Assembly: GCF_018811945.1 (NCBI RefSeq)
Contig: NZ_JACRVU010000013.1
Span: 1 to 64,000 of the forward strand
From: Gluconobacter sp. P1C6_b
GTDB taxonomy: Bacteria; Pseudomonadota; Alphaproteobacteria; Acetobacterales; Acetobacteraceae
Direction of reading: 5' to 3'
DNA length: 64,000 nucleotides
Under the pieces are notes generated by a model. That model saw only the letters and a program-made list of their open reading frames with translations, was not told the DNA's origin and made no database searches. Of the stretch, positions 44,887-54,328 are shown piece by piece. The translations under genes were made by a program, and so were the position numbers. Position 1 is the first letter of the stretch; every line of letters begins with the position of its first letter.

Positions 44887-46851
44887 ATGCGAAGGACAAC
44901 CCCTTTCATTTCTGGCAGTAACGCACGGGCTCTGCTCGTTAGCGTGCTGATTCTGGCCGGTGGCTCACTGTCCCCGGCGCGTGCGGCAAGCACACGAGAA
45001 CTCCCCCCTCAGCCGGAGCGGGTGGGAGATGAGACCGCTTTTGCCGAAGCCCGTCCGTCTTTGGGCGGAGATGGCATTGTTTCGCTTCCTCATCCGCTCA
45101 CCGCTGCCATGGCCAGCCGCTACCGTCTGATCTTTCAGGCGCAGCGGGAAGGCAACGCCCGGATCGTTCAGGACCAGATGCGTCTGGTGACGGATCATGT
45201 CCTGCTGTCGGATGTGCTGGCGGAGCGCTATCTGGCGCCGGGCGCCCATCCGGCCGTCGAACAGCTCCGCGAATGGCTGCATGACTATGCTTCCCAGCCT
45301 GATGCCGCCAGTATTCAGGCCCTGCTTCTGAAAATCGCGCTTCCGGGAACGGTGCAGCCCCAGTCTTTCGTCCGTCCGCTCGCCGCTGATGCGCGGGCTG
45401 AGGACGTGAAGGGCACATCTGCTCCGGTTGATCCCCTGCTTCATGCCTTTGTGCGCAATCCGCTTCTGGACCGGACGGTTCAGGAACGGGTGCTCACCGG
45501 CGTGCGGGGGGCGGAAAGTGCGCTGCATCTCGTGGATATCACGCCGGGCATGACGGCGCCCTATGCCGCCCAGCTTTATGGCGAGGTGGCTCTTGGGCTG
45601 CTGTCTCAGGGCGAAACCCTGCTGGCCCTGCGGCATGGCAGCGCGGGATTTGGCCGCGGCAACAGTCAGGTCGGACTGCCCGCCTATGTTGCGGGTCTGG
45701 CAGCCTGGCGTGAAGGCCATATCGAGGCGGCCTACGACCTGTTCCAGTCTGCCGCCAACGCACCTGTCACGACGGTGGAACTCCGCGCGGCCGCTGCCTT
45801 CTGGGCAGCGCGTGCCGAAGGGCGGCGTCATGACATGGTCGGCTATGTGAAATGGCTCCATCGCGCCGCCATTCACCACGAGACGTTCTACGGTATTCTG
45901 GCGTCCCAGACGCTTGATCTCGGACGGCACGGTCATGCGCGCCTGCCGGATGGCGGCGTTGAGATCACGCTGCACGATCCGGTGCCCGTTCTTGCGGAAA
46001 TCGACGTGGAGGCGGTCGGGGCCCTTCCGCAGGGGCGTCAGCTCTTTGCTCTGCTGCAGGTCGGCGAGAGGATGCGGGCCGAGAACCTGATCCGGCGGAT
46101 GTGGGTCGATGTTGCGGATGACAGCGCGCGCTCCCGCTCGCTTCAGCTCGTGGCACAGGCAGCAGGCTACGAGGATCTGTCCGAACAGCTTGCCTCCCTC
46201 ATCATGCATCAGGAAGCCCAGGTAACGAAGCCGACGCCGCTTCCCCTGCCGTCCCTAAAGCCCAGTCATGGCTTCCGCATGAACCCAGCGCTGGTCTATG
46301 CCCTGACACGGGTTGAATCCAACTTCGATCCCTCGGCGACGTCAGGCGCCGGAGCGCATGGCCTCATGCAGATCCGTCCCGTAACGGCCAGCTTCATTAC
46401 TGCGTCGCACATGACGTATAACTCGCATGGGGTGGCGGTGATCCCGGTTGCGCCGGATATGGTCAGTCGTCTGCACAACCCGTCCTCCAATCTTGAGATC
46501 GGGCAGCTCTACGTGCTGTATCTGGCGAACCAGTCCAGCCGGGTCGCAACCGTTACGCCGCCCGAAGGCGGTGATCTGGTCCGGGTTCTGGCATCCTATA
46601 ATGCCGGCCCGGGTGCCATTGCCCGCTGGGAAGGTACGCAGAAGGCGGATATGCACGATCCGCTGTTCTTTATGGAAACGCTCCCCAATGGGGAAACGCG
46701 GGACTATGTCCATCGCGCCCTGACCTATACCTGGCTTTATGCGCACCGCATGGGCCTGCCTTCTCCGTCGCTGAAGGCGCTGACACGGTCTGAATGGCCG
46801 TCCTTCAGGGAAGAGCAGGCCATGGCGCATGAGCGAATGGCGTTGAACTAA
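44887..46851 (+). CDS. slt: soluble lytic transglycosylase (Slt type)
   Basis: A 654-residue exported murein hydrolase. A signal peptide (ALLVSVLILAGGSLSPARAA) is followed by a long helical superhelix (about 60-440), and then the catalytic SLT domain with the glutamate in ALTRVESNFDPSATSGAGAH followed by GLMQIRP. Further motifs are NLEIGQLYVLYLA and VRVLASYNAGPGAIARW. It cleaves peptidoglycan to 1,6-anhydro products in the periplasm. Upstream gap 44705-44886 has a weak 6-bp hairpin but no gene. Confidence 0.93.
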   Translation: MRRTTPFISGSNARALLVSVLILAGGSLSPARAASTRELPPQPERVGDETAFAEARPSLGGDGIVSLPHPLTAAMASRYRLIFQAQREGNARIVQDQMRLVTDHVLLSDVLAERYLAPGAHPAVEQLREWLHDYASQPDAASIQALLLKIALPGTVQPQSFVRPLAADARAEDVKGTSAPVDPLLHAFVRNPLLDRTVQERVLTGVRGAESALHLVDITPGMTAPYAAQLYGEVALGLLSQGETLLALRHGSAGFGRGNSQVGLPAYVAGLAAWREGHIEAAYDLFQSAANAPVTTVELRAAAAFWAARAEGRRHDMVGYVKWLHRAAIHHETFYGILASQTLDLGRHGHARLPDGGVEITLHDPVPVLAEIDVEAVGALPQGRQLFALLQVGERMRAENLIRRMWVDVADDSARSRSLQLVAQAAGYEDLSEQLASLIMHQEAQVTKPTPLPLPSLKPSHGFRMNPALVYALTRVESNFDPSATSGAGAHGLMQIRPVTASFITASHMTYNSHGVAVIPVAPDMVSRLHNPSSNLEIGQLYVLYLANQSSRVATVTPPEGGDLVRVLASYNAGPGAIARWEGTQKADMHDPLFFMETLPNGETRDYVHRALTYTWLYAHRMGLPSPSLKALTRSEWPSFREEQAMAHERMALN

Positions 46852-46870
46852 AAGATACGAAACAAAAAAA

Positions 46871-46897
46871 GCCCCGGCCTGGACCGGGGCTTTTTTT
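46871..46897. terminator. bidirectional rho-independent terminator
   Basis: GCCCCGG (46871-46877) and CCGGGGC (46884-46890) form a 7-bp stem with a 6-nt loop. It is preceded by seven A and followed by seven T, so it can end both slt and the opposing Hint gene. Confidence 0.94.
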
Positions 46898-46991
46898 GTT
46901 CCGCTGCTGTGGGTCCCTGTGAAAGACCGTAAATCTGCTCACGGTCATAAATGGAACCGTGAGCAGATTGAGCAATGGTTTTTCTACACCT

Positions 46992-48830
46992 TCAGGCCCG
47001 CCGGGCCGTCTGTCCCTCGGGGAGGACGGTCTCCGTAAAATAGGTGTTGGTCGCCAGGATGGTGATGGAAAGAACGCCGAAATTCAGGGGTGCGCGCTCG
47101 CCAAGCGGGATGAGACCGTTCCCGGTCGTCCAGCGGCAGCGAGCATTTTCCGGCCCTGCCCATCCGTCCAGGGGGTGATGCTCCAGATGAGCTTCGAGGT
47201 CGGTGGTGTTTCCTGAATCGAAAAACACGATATCGCCCACAAGGACCCCAAGGGCTCGGCGGTCATCGACGAAGGGGCCGGTCGTGTCACAGGGACGCGA
47301 CGCGCGGGACATGAGCCTGACCGAGCTGATTCCTGGCGGAATCATGAACAGGACCCGGTCTTTCGTCTGTCGCATCGGATAGATGATCTGGCCGTCTGAG
47401 GCGAGGAGATGCAGATCGGGATCTTCTGTGATTTGCGGGGTCTGGCCCGTGCTCGCCATTGATTTGTCCAGCTGGCAGTGAGTAAGCGCGCGGGCTTCGA
47501 TCTGGCGATAGAGGGGCTCGACGAAGGCCCGACTGACTTCCAGCGGCGCTGCGGCATCGTCCCAGCTTTTGTGCTGGCCACCGATGGCGAGGATTTTTCC
47601 GTCCTGCCGGAAGGTGTGCCGGTTGCCTGTGTCGAGATAGCTTTCGGTCAGCATGCCGTCGGCCATGATGACGGAATGCTCTCTGGTCTCGACGTGAAAG
47701 TATTCGTAAGAGGTCAGGGAGCGGTCGTAGAAGATGGAACTGCCGTTGACCAGCATGCGCGCGGGGACGAACCGGCCATCCAGGAACAGGCAGTGTTCTG
47801 CCGTGATGAGCATGTCCTTGTGGGGGACATTCTCTGCGATGGCGTTGGCGAGGATGCGGATGGGATAGCCCGCCTGGTCATCCGGAAGGGACGGGTTGGT
47901 GGTGGCCTGTCGCCGGCCGGTCCAGATGACCTTGCGGACAGCAGGTGTGCCCTCGTGCCATGCCAGGATCTCGTCACCCGTGCGGAGGTCCTGGATCGGG
48001 GTTTCGCCGGATGGCGTGCGGATCATGGAGTCAGCGAGGAAGCAGACACCAATATAGGTGTTGCCGTTGGAATAGGTGATCTTGAGCGGGTTATTGGTGG
48101 CGCTCAGGGCGTTATAGGTGCCGGCCGGGAGGGTGGCGCCACTGGCAAGAGTTACGGTGTAGGTCGCGATCTGCGTGTTGTTGTTGCCGCCAAAGAGCGT
48201 GACCGTGCGTGACGATCCCGTCCCGGAGACCGTATAGCCACTGATCGCGGTGACGGTATTCTGCAGTTCGATCGTGTCTTTGGCGGGGTTGTAGTTGGTA
48301 ATGCTTGTGCCGCTCAGGTCGATGAGCGTTCCGCCACCATTGAGGATGAGTGTTCCGCCGCCGGCACCGAAGTTGATTGTGGATCCGGTCAGAACACTGG
48401 CGAGATTGGAGCCGGAAACGTATGTTCCGCCCTCGCTGATATTGATGGTGGAGCCCTGCAGGGCACTCGCAACGAGGCCGCTGGAGAAGCTGAGCTGCCC
48501 GCCCACGACGTTCAGTGTCAGTCCCGAAATGGCGCTGACGCCCAGGGAGACCGTCGTGTCGCCGCCAATATAGAAATTAACGGCACTCAGGGCATTCAGA
48601 AGAATATTGATGTCGCCAGTCGAGCCGGGAACACTGACATAAGTCCCCCCCAGTAGACTTGCGAGGACGTTCACTGAATCTGAGCCAGTGATGATGTTTC
48701 CCGTAGGAACACCGGAAAGAGTGTAGAGGGTACTTCCTGTACTGTCTTTAATGGTCACATCGCTTGTGAGACCAAAAAGACCGGTTTGCGTGACGGTATA
48801 AGTAGCATCAGCATCGCTATACGAAGTCAT
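46992..48830 (-). CDS. beta-solenoid protein with a Hint (hedgehog/intein) domain
   Basis: 612 residues from ATG 48830 (GGGGAG, 7-nt spacing). Residues about 20-250 are serine/glycine/threonine-rich imperfect repeats of roughly 20-25 residues (GSTINISEGGTYVSGSNLAS), predicting a beta-solenoid. Residue C263 opens a Hint domain (GVCFLADSMIRTPSGETPIQ), and MLITAEHCLFLDG supplies the T-x-x-H block. Hint domains self-cleave or splice at the leading cysteine. No signal peptide is visible. Surface or type-I-secreted adhesin-like proteins with Hint_2 domains are common in acetic acid bacteria. Whether cleavage occurs is untested. Confidence 0.85.
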   Translation of the reverse strand: MTSYSDADATYTVTQTGLFGLTSDVTIKDSTGSTLYTLSGVPTGNIITGSDSVNVLASLLGGTYVSVPGSTGDINILLNALSAVNFYIGGDTTVSLGVSAISGLTLNVVGGQLSFSSGLVASALQGSTINISEGGTYVSGSNLASVLTGSTINFGAGGGTLILNGGGTLIDLSGTSITNYNPAKDTIELQNTVTAISGYTVSGTGSSRTVTLFGGNNNTQIATYTVTLASGATLPAGTYNALSATNNPLKITYSNGNTYIGVCFLADSMIRTPSGETPIQDLRTGDEILAWHEGTPAVRKVIWTGRRQATTNPSLPDDQAGYPIRILANAIAENVPHKDMLITAEHCLFLDGRFVPARMLVNGSSIFYDRSLTSYEYFHVETREHSVIMADGMLTESYLDTGNRHTFRQDGKILAIGGQHKSWDDAAAPLEVSRAFVEPLYRQIEARALTHCQLDKSMASTGQTPQITEDPDLHLLASDGQIIYPMRQTKDRVLFMIPPGISSVRLMSRASRPCDTTGPFVDDRRALGVLVGDIVFFDSGNTTDLEAHLEHHPLDGWAGPENARCRWTTGNGLIPLGERAPLNFGVLSITILATNTYFTETVLPEGQTARRA

Positions 48831-49280
48831 GCCAATTCTCCCCTGCAATTAGGATTGCACTAGCATCGGATCCGGCCTCTAAAGATGTGGTGTTCACCAT
48901 TTAGAAACAGGATGCAGTTACTTCGATCGTTTTTGCGATTCTAATCAATAAAAAATTAACTCAACTATAAGTTATTAGATAAACAATCCATGCAGAAAGA
49001 TTTTGATTACCTTTCGCAAACATATTGTTTCAACGCTATTTTGCGAGTTTTTTGTGGAATTGTGCAGATGAATTTTCAGATTAATATTGTTGTATTGTTG
49101 GTTTTAAGTATCTGATTTACGGCAATTTTTTGACATATATATGTTACTTAAAATTTAACGATTTTAACGATCAAATTAACGGTGTTTGATTTTTTTTGGA
49201 TGTGAATTTCTATCGGATGACCTGAAACATCCGGCATCGACCCGGTTAATGGGTCAAAAAATACAAACATTAAAATTTTT
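48831..49280. other. 450-bp AT-rich intergenic region
   Basis: No gene is supported here. The stretch 48930-49200 is far lower in GC than its neighbours and has many A/T runs, plus TTGACATATATATGTTAC around 49131. A short inverted repeat GACCC/GGGTC (49239-49243, 49251-49255) and GGATG/CATCC (49215-49232) lie near the end of the YqaA gene. It should contain the Hint gene promoter. The composition suggests a silenced or horizontally acquired regulatory region. Confidence 0.55.
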
Positions 49281-49859
49281 TTATAAAAGCTCGATCAGGG
49301 CGATACCGCCTGCAATGAGAATCAGGGCGGCCAGAAGAACAAGGGCCAGACGCTTTTCGATGAAGTCGCGGATGGGTTCGCCGAACGTGCGGAGCAGGGC
49401 CGCTTCAAGGAAGAAGCGGGCGCCGCGGGTGACGATACTGGCCGCAATGAAAGGCAGCAGGGAGAAATGGGCGGCCCCGGCGGCCAGCGTGACGAACTTG
49501 TAGGGAAGCGGGGTCAGGCCCTTGGCGAGGATGATCCACACGCCGTAATGGCGGAACATGGCCTCAAGGTTCAGGATGCGCTGATCGGCATGATAGAAAT
49601 GCGCGATCGGCATGCCGATATGCTCCATGAGGAACGCGCCCAGAATCCAGCCGATCAAGCCGCCTCCGACACTGGCCAAGGTGCAGACGAAGGCCAGAAA
49701 CCAGGCGCGTTTACGGTTCGCGAGCAGCATGGGTACGAGCATCAGGTCCACCGGCAGCGGAAAGACCGAGGCTTCCGCCATCGCGACAATGACCAGCCAC
49801 CATACGGCGCGCGGAGACGCGGCGAGTTCGGTAATGCGCGTGTACAGCAATGTCAGCAT
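49281..49859 (-). CDS. YqaA/DedA-family membrane protein
   Basis: A 192-residue polytopic protein of the SNARE-associated (DedA) superfamily. AMAEASVFPLPVDLMLVPML and MFRHYGVWIILAKGLTPLPY carry the conserved acidic and G-x-T-P-x-P features. DedA proteins act in membrane lipid and undecaprenyl-phosphate transport; YqaA-branch members are less defined. ATG 49859 was chosen; the frame extends upstream without credible sequence. Confidence 0.82.
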   Translation of the reverse strand: MLTLLYTRITELAASPRAVWWLVIVAMAEASVFPLPVDLMLVPMLLANRKRAWFLAFVCTLASVGGGLIGWILGAFLMEHIGMPIAHFYHADQRILNLEAMFRHYGVWIILAKGLTPLPYKFVTLAAGAAHFSLLPFIAASIVTRGARFFLEAALLRTFGEPIRDFIEKRLALVLLAALILIAGGIALIELL

Positions 49860-50004
49860 GGCGGTCGGGTATTCCTGTGAGGGCGTAGAGGCTGTCCTAG
49901 CCGTCCTGCTCACGCTTGAAAATCCGTAGCCTCGCGCAACGTGTGTTCCGGCACGGGAACGGGTGATAGAAAGCGGAATCGTTCTTCCGGAGTGTTGCCG
50001 TTTC

Positions 50005-50553
50005 ATGGACAAGACCCTTCCGCCGTTCCAGCGTTATTCCCTTGTGGCCAGGATGTTTCACTGGAGCATGGCGGCGATCATCATTCCACTGTGGCTGCTC
50101 GGATTTTATGTGGGACGGATCATGCCGCATGCGGCGACGTCGCAGAAGGCACTCCTGCTGTTGATCCATAAAGAAATCGGACCGTTCATTATTATTCTGA
50201 CTGTTCTGCGGCTTGTCTGGCGCGCGACGCATCGGCCGCCAGCAATGTCAGCGGATATCCCCGAGGAAGAGCGTCTGGCGGTTCAGGTCGGGCATTTCGG
50301 GCTGTATGCGATGATGCTGGTCGTGCCGCTGACGGGATGGGTGCGGAGTTCGGTTCACGGCCTGCCGATCCCGATGATGTGGGTCGTCAATCTGCCACCC
50401 CTGACGCACAAGGCGCCGGTTTTCGTGCCGCTGGTGAATGTGCTGCACCAGTTCTCGTCATGGGTTCTGGGAGTTCTGATCGCCGGGCATGTGATCGCAG
50501 CACTGCTTCATCGCTATGGCCGCAAGGATAGGGTCATGGACCGGATGCTCTGA
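50005..50553 (+). CDS. cytochrome b561
   Basis: A 182-residue four-helix membrane cytochrome. Haem-ligand histidines are expected in RMFHWSMAAIIIPLW, LLIHKEIGPFIII, VLHQFSSWVLG and IAGHVIAALL. It passes electrons between the quinone pool and periplasmic partners. The ATG at 50005 matches the family N-terminus (RYSLVARMFHW). Confidence 0.9.
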   Translation: MDKTLPPFQRYSLVARMFHWSMAAIIIPLWLLGFYVGRIMPHAATSQKALLLLIHKEIGPFIIILTVLRLVWRATHRPPAMSADIPEEERLAVQVGHFGLYAMMLVVPLTGWVRSSVHGLPIPMMWVVNLPPLTHKAPVFVPLVNVLHQFSSWVLGVLIAGHVIAALLHRYGRKDRVMDRML

Positions 50554-50590
50554 AGCCTGATCCATAGAGTGTACTGTTACTGATTGTGCT

Positions 50591-50788
50591 CTATTGGATT
50601 GTGGAAACAAACAAGTAAATTATATAAAAAGCAAAAAATATCATTAAAAATAGAAGAATCATAAATAATAAAAGAACCATATTCCCTAATACATTTTTAT
50701 ATATAAAGATATTTCTGTAGTTTAATATAATATACACAAACAGAATAACTGAAGCGGCAGCCAGAACCGCTAACGAAAATTCCATCAT
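50591..50788 (-). CDS. small two-helix membrane protein (65 aa)
   Basis: ATG 50788 follows AGGA at about 9 nt. The product is two hydrophobic helices (LAVLAAASVILFVYIILNY and MVLLLFMILLFLMIFFAFYI) joined by a short polar loop with one lysine. The DNA (50600-50750) is exceptionally AT-rich for this genome. No family recognised. It could be an uncharacterised small membrane protein or a fortuitous hydrophobic frame in AT-rich DNA. Confidence 0.5.
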   Translation of the reverse strand: MMEFSLAVLAAASVILFVYIILNYRNIFIYKNVLGNMVLLLFMILLFLMIFFAFYIIYLFVSTIQ

Positions 50789-50904
50789 CGGGTCTGTCCT
50801 GATCTCATTGAGCCCGTGCCAGATCTGATGACTTCTTTAACAGCCGGCATGTCGTCGTATCCTGAAGGATCAGCAGTCCGCCGATCCATCAGAACCTTTC
50901 AGGA

Positions 50905-53900
50905 TTAACGAGGGGCAGCGGGCTGCTGCACCGGGAAGGCTTCGGGCTTGAGAACCGGACGCGGATGGTCGGCCATGTCCCTGCGGAGCCAGGCGATGGC
51001 GGCTTCAAGCTGTTGGTCCTCCCCGTTGAAGGTGGCGACCGGCATGTTCTCGACTTCGATGTCCGGGGAAACGCCCCTGTTCTCGACCAGCCAGTGTCCG
51101 TTCAGGTCGAAATAGGGGTTCTCGGCCGTGCGGGCATTGCCGTTGTCGATCAGACGATCTCCATCCGACAGCCAGACACCGGCGCCTGCCGTACGTTCGC
51201 CAAGCAGCGGGGCGATATGCAGGGACTTGATGCCTTGGGAGAAAGTCTCGCCGTCCGAATAGGTCATCTCATCGGACAGGACGATCAGGCGGCCCTGAAA
51301 GGACTGCTGCATGTCCACCGAAGGCGCATTGCCGTAGCGGCCCCAGAACATCCACGGGCGACGCATGAGCTGGGTCAGAACCCAGCTGTCGATATTGCCG
51401 CCCGTATTGCCGCGGACGTCAACGATCAGGCCGTCCTTGTCGATATTGGCATAGAACTCGCGGGCGAAGGCTTCCATGTCGTCACCGACCATGGACTGCA
51501 GATGCAGATAGCCGATGCGTCCGTGGCTGGCGCGATCGACGACATCCGCCCGGCCGACTTCCCAGTCCCGCGCCCGCAGGTCACGCTCCTTCATATAAGG
51601 AACGGGAGTTACGATGACCTTGTGCTCCTTTCCGGCGCGCGAGAGCGTCAGGAGAACCTGCTTTCCGGCCTGATCGGCAAGGAGCGAACCCAGATCGGGC
51701 TGTCCGGCCGTGGGCTGTCCGTTGACGGCAGTGATGAGATCTCCGTTTCGGGCATCCACACCCGGAGCTGCCAGCGGGGACTGCTGGTCCGGGAGGTCAC
51801 GGTCGCCCTGATAGATGTGATCGATGCGAAAGCCGTTGTCTTCATGCGTCAGATGCGCGCCAAGGCCCGCAATGAGGCTGGACGCGGGCTGATCGACCGT
51901 CGTGGGCGCATGGAGCTGCGAGTGCATGGCGCCGATTTCCGCGACCATTTGGCCGAGCAGATCGTCGAGATCCGCGCGGTCTCCGAGGCGGTCCACGAAG
52001 GGGGCGAAATGGGCACGGACGGCCTTCCAGTCCACACCGTGCAGGTCACGGTCATAGTAGTGGTCGCGATGCAGGCGCCAGGCATCCACAAATTCGTCCG
52101 ACCACTCCTGCCCGGGATCAATCCGCAGACGCAGATGGTCGAGCTCGATCTTCTTGCCGGCCAGTTCCTTGGGCTGTTTTTCGCCCGCAGGCGTAAGGAG
52201 CAGGTCGGGAGCATTCTTCCCCTTGCGGCTGAGGGTCAGCAGGGTCTTGCCGTCAGGCGTGATGTCGAAATCCGAGATCTTGGCAGCATAGGTTTCGATC
52301 TTGTGTTCGTTATTGTCGATATGGATCGACTTCAGATCGCCCGGACCATCGCCTGAGCCGGAATTGTCGATGGTGAACAGATACTCGTCAGAGACGCCCA
52401 GCCCTTCGTAATCACCGGCCGGGACGGGAGCCTGATACAGACGTGTCGCAAGGCCAGCCCATTCAATGGCGGGGAGTGCCTTTTTCTTGTCGGAGTCTTT
52501 CTTTTTGGCATCCTTCTTGTCGGCATCAGGCTTCTTGTCCGCCGGGTCCAGTTCGGTGGCGGGCTGGAACGGAAAGCGTTCGCCGGACTGAAGAGCCAGA
52601 GCGTAAATGCCGGTCCGTTTCGGGAAAGCCGGGCCGATATTTCGGTCACCCCAGGGCGAACCATTGGACAGCGAGAAGGTGCGGTCCGAAAGGAACCACA
52701 GCCATTTCCCGTCTGGCGAGAAGCTCGGCGTATAGGATTCGTAGCGTCCGTCCGTGACCCAGTTCGTCTGGCCGGTAGCTGGAACATAGAGCGCGATCTG
52801 ACGACGCAGGTTCGCACCACGGGTGCGCACGAAAGCCAGAACATGACCATCCGACGACCATGACAGGGAGTCGAAAACGTTGGTGCCGTCCTGCGTGGCG
52901 TTATCGACAAGCTTGTCGGCCTTCGTGGACAGGTCCGTCAGCCACAGCCGGCCCAGAAGATCGGTATGGGCGGCGTATTTTCCATCCGGCGAAAGCGACA
53001 GAATGACGGGTTCGGTCGGGGAGGGCTGGGTGATGGCCTCGCCCTTGCCACTGCCGTCTGCTGCAAAGCGCCACAGGGCGGAATCGCCGTTGACGTCGCT
53101 GAAGGCGATGACGGATTTGCCGTCCGGCGTGATCTGGGCGAGGCGCAGGCGCACATTGTCAGGCGTGGCGAGGACGACGACGCGTCGCGGCGAAGCCCCT
53201 GCGACGACGACATGTCCGCGCATGGTGAAGGCTGCGGTTTCACCTTTGGGAGAAAGAGCCGATGCGGTCAGGAAGCGCGTGGGCTTCTCCAGCCAGTACG
53301 GGCTGCGGGGCAGGTTGTCGGAGGTCAGGTCCACCTTGATGGGTGTGGTCTCGTCGCTCGCCAGATTGAAATCGAATAGGTCCGCGCCTTTGCGCATCAC
53401 GATATGATCGCCGGAAATGGAGGCTTCGAGGACACTGTAATCCGTGAAATGGGTAAGCTGTTTCGCGTCCGTGCCGTCCGTGGCGAGGCTCCACAGATTG
53501 TAACGGCCGTTCTCGTCGGAAATGACGATCAGTCGGTCGCGCCAGGGCATCGGGCGGATGAGGTTGGCGTCATGCGTGCCAATGCGCTCGGCTTCCTTGC
53601 CGTTCTGAAGATCGAAGCGCCAGAGCTGGGACAATGCACCGCCGCGATAGGCGCGCATGTGGTCGCCGGTCGTGGCGAGGCCGAAGCGGACGGCATAGAG
53701 CCAGCGTCCGTCCGGGCTGAGGGCAGCATCATTGACGCCCGACAGCGGAAAGACGTGTTTTGCGCTGGTTTTCGGATCAATGGCGGTGACGGTCTGGGTG
53801 TAATACGGCCCTGTGGCGGCGGGGGCGGCGTAGAGGATGCCTGCATGAGCGTCCCAGCCGATGATCTTCAGGCGGGCGACGTTCTCGAATGTCAGGCGCC

Positions 53901-54225
53901 GGGGCGTTCCGCCGCTGCGGGGCATGACATAGATTTCGGTCGGGCCATCGAAATTGGCGGCAAAGGCGATCTGGGTGCCGTCCGGGGACATGACGGGGTG
54001 CGGATCAATGGCGTTCGCACCCTGCGGTACGGTCGTCAGACGCTGGGCCTGCCCGCCAGCGAGGGGCACGCTCCAGACGGACTGTTCGGCATTGAACAGG
54101 ACGGTCTGGTCGGAAATCGAGGGTTCACGCAGATAGCCCGGCTCGGCCTGAGCAGCGCCAAGACTGAAGCCCATCAGGGCTGCGCAGGATAAAAGGGAGC
54201 TTCTGAGCGAAGGGCGTTTGGGCAT
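50905..54225 (-). CDS. tricorn-like exported S41 protease (1106 aa)
   Basis: Signal peptide MPKRPSLRSSLLSCAALMGF with cleavage near AQA-EP. Residues about 30-560 are WD40/TolB-type beta-propeller repeats (HPVMSPDGTQIAFAANFDGP; YTPSFSPDGKWLWFLSDRTF). A lysine/aspartate-rich linker near 575 is followed by a second domain, a PDZ region (about 830-900) and the C-terminal S41 protease with catalytic Ser about 990 in SDEMTYSDGETFSQGI. Archaeal tricorn has this order; bacterial homologues are exported. It probably degrades peptides in the periplasm. Confidence 0.92.
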   Translation of the reverse strand: MPKRPSLRSSLLSCAALMGFSLGAAQAEPGYLREPSISDQTVLFNAEQSVWSVPLAGGQAQRLTTVPQGANAIDPHPVMSPDGTQIAFAANFDGPTEIYVMPRSGGTPRRLTFENVARLKIIGWDAHAGILYAAPAATGPYYTQTVTAIDPKTSAKHVFPLSGVNDAALSPDGRWLYAVRFGLATTGDHMRAYRGGALSQLWRFDLQNGKEAERIGTHDANLIRPMPWRDRLIVISDENGRYNLWSLATDGTDAKQLTHFTDYSVLEASISGDHIVMRKGADLFDFNLASDETTPIKVDLTSDNLPRSPYWLEKPTRFLTASALSPKGETAAFTMRGHVVVAGASPRRVVVLATPDNVRLRLAQITPDGKSVIAFSDVNGDSALWRFAADGSGKGEAITQPSPTEPVILSLSPDGKYAAHTDLLGRLWLTDLSTKADKLVDNATQDGTNVFDSLSWSSDGHVLAFVRTRGANLRRQIALYVPATGQTNWVTDGRYESYTPSFSPDGKWLWFLSDRTFSLSNGSPWGDRNIGPAFPKRTGIYALALQSGERFPFQPATELDPADKKPDADKKDAKKKDSDKKKALPAIEWAGLATRLYQAPVPAGDYEGLGVSDEYLFTIDNSGSGDGPGDLKSIHIDNNEHKIETYAAKISDFDITPDGKTLLTLSRKGKNAPDLLLTPAGEKQPKELAGKKIELDHLRLRIDPGQEWSDEFVDAWRLHRDHYYDRDLHGVDWKAVRAHFAPFVDRLGDRADLDDLLGQMVAEIGAMHSQLHAPTTVDQPASSLIAGLGAHLTHEDNGFRIDHIYQGDRDLPDQQSPLAAPGVDARNGDLITAVNGQPTAGQPDLGSLLADQAGKQVLLTLSRAGKEHKVIVTPVPYMKERDLRARDWEVGRADVVDRASHGRIGYLHLQSMVGDDMEAFAREFYANIDKDGLIVDVRGNTGGNIDSWVLTQLMRRPWMFWGRYGNAPSVDMQQSFQGRLIVLSDEMTYSDGETFSQGIKSLHIAPLLGERTAGAGVWLSDGDRLIDNGNARTAENPYFDLNGHWLVENRGVSPDIEVENMPVATFNGEDQQLEAAIAWLRRDMADHPRPVLKPEAFPVQQPAAPR

Positions 54226-54328
54226 GACGATGATCTCGATATGAAACGAATATGCTCCAGTCGTTTCACAAAGGAGTCATGTCGTCAAAGGCCTGCGGAT
54301 GACATCCTGTTAAGGTATGACAGCTCCT

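Noticed and set aside
50965-52356. 463-codon plus-strand frame opposite the tricorn-like protease
   Set aside because: Pure antisense shadow; the opposite strand has a signal peptide and full domain order.
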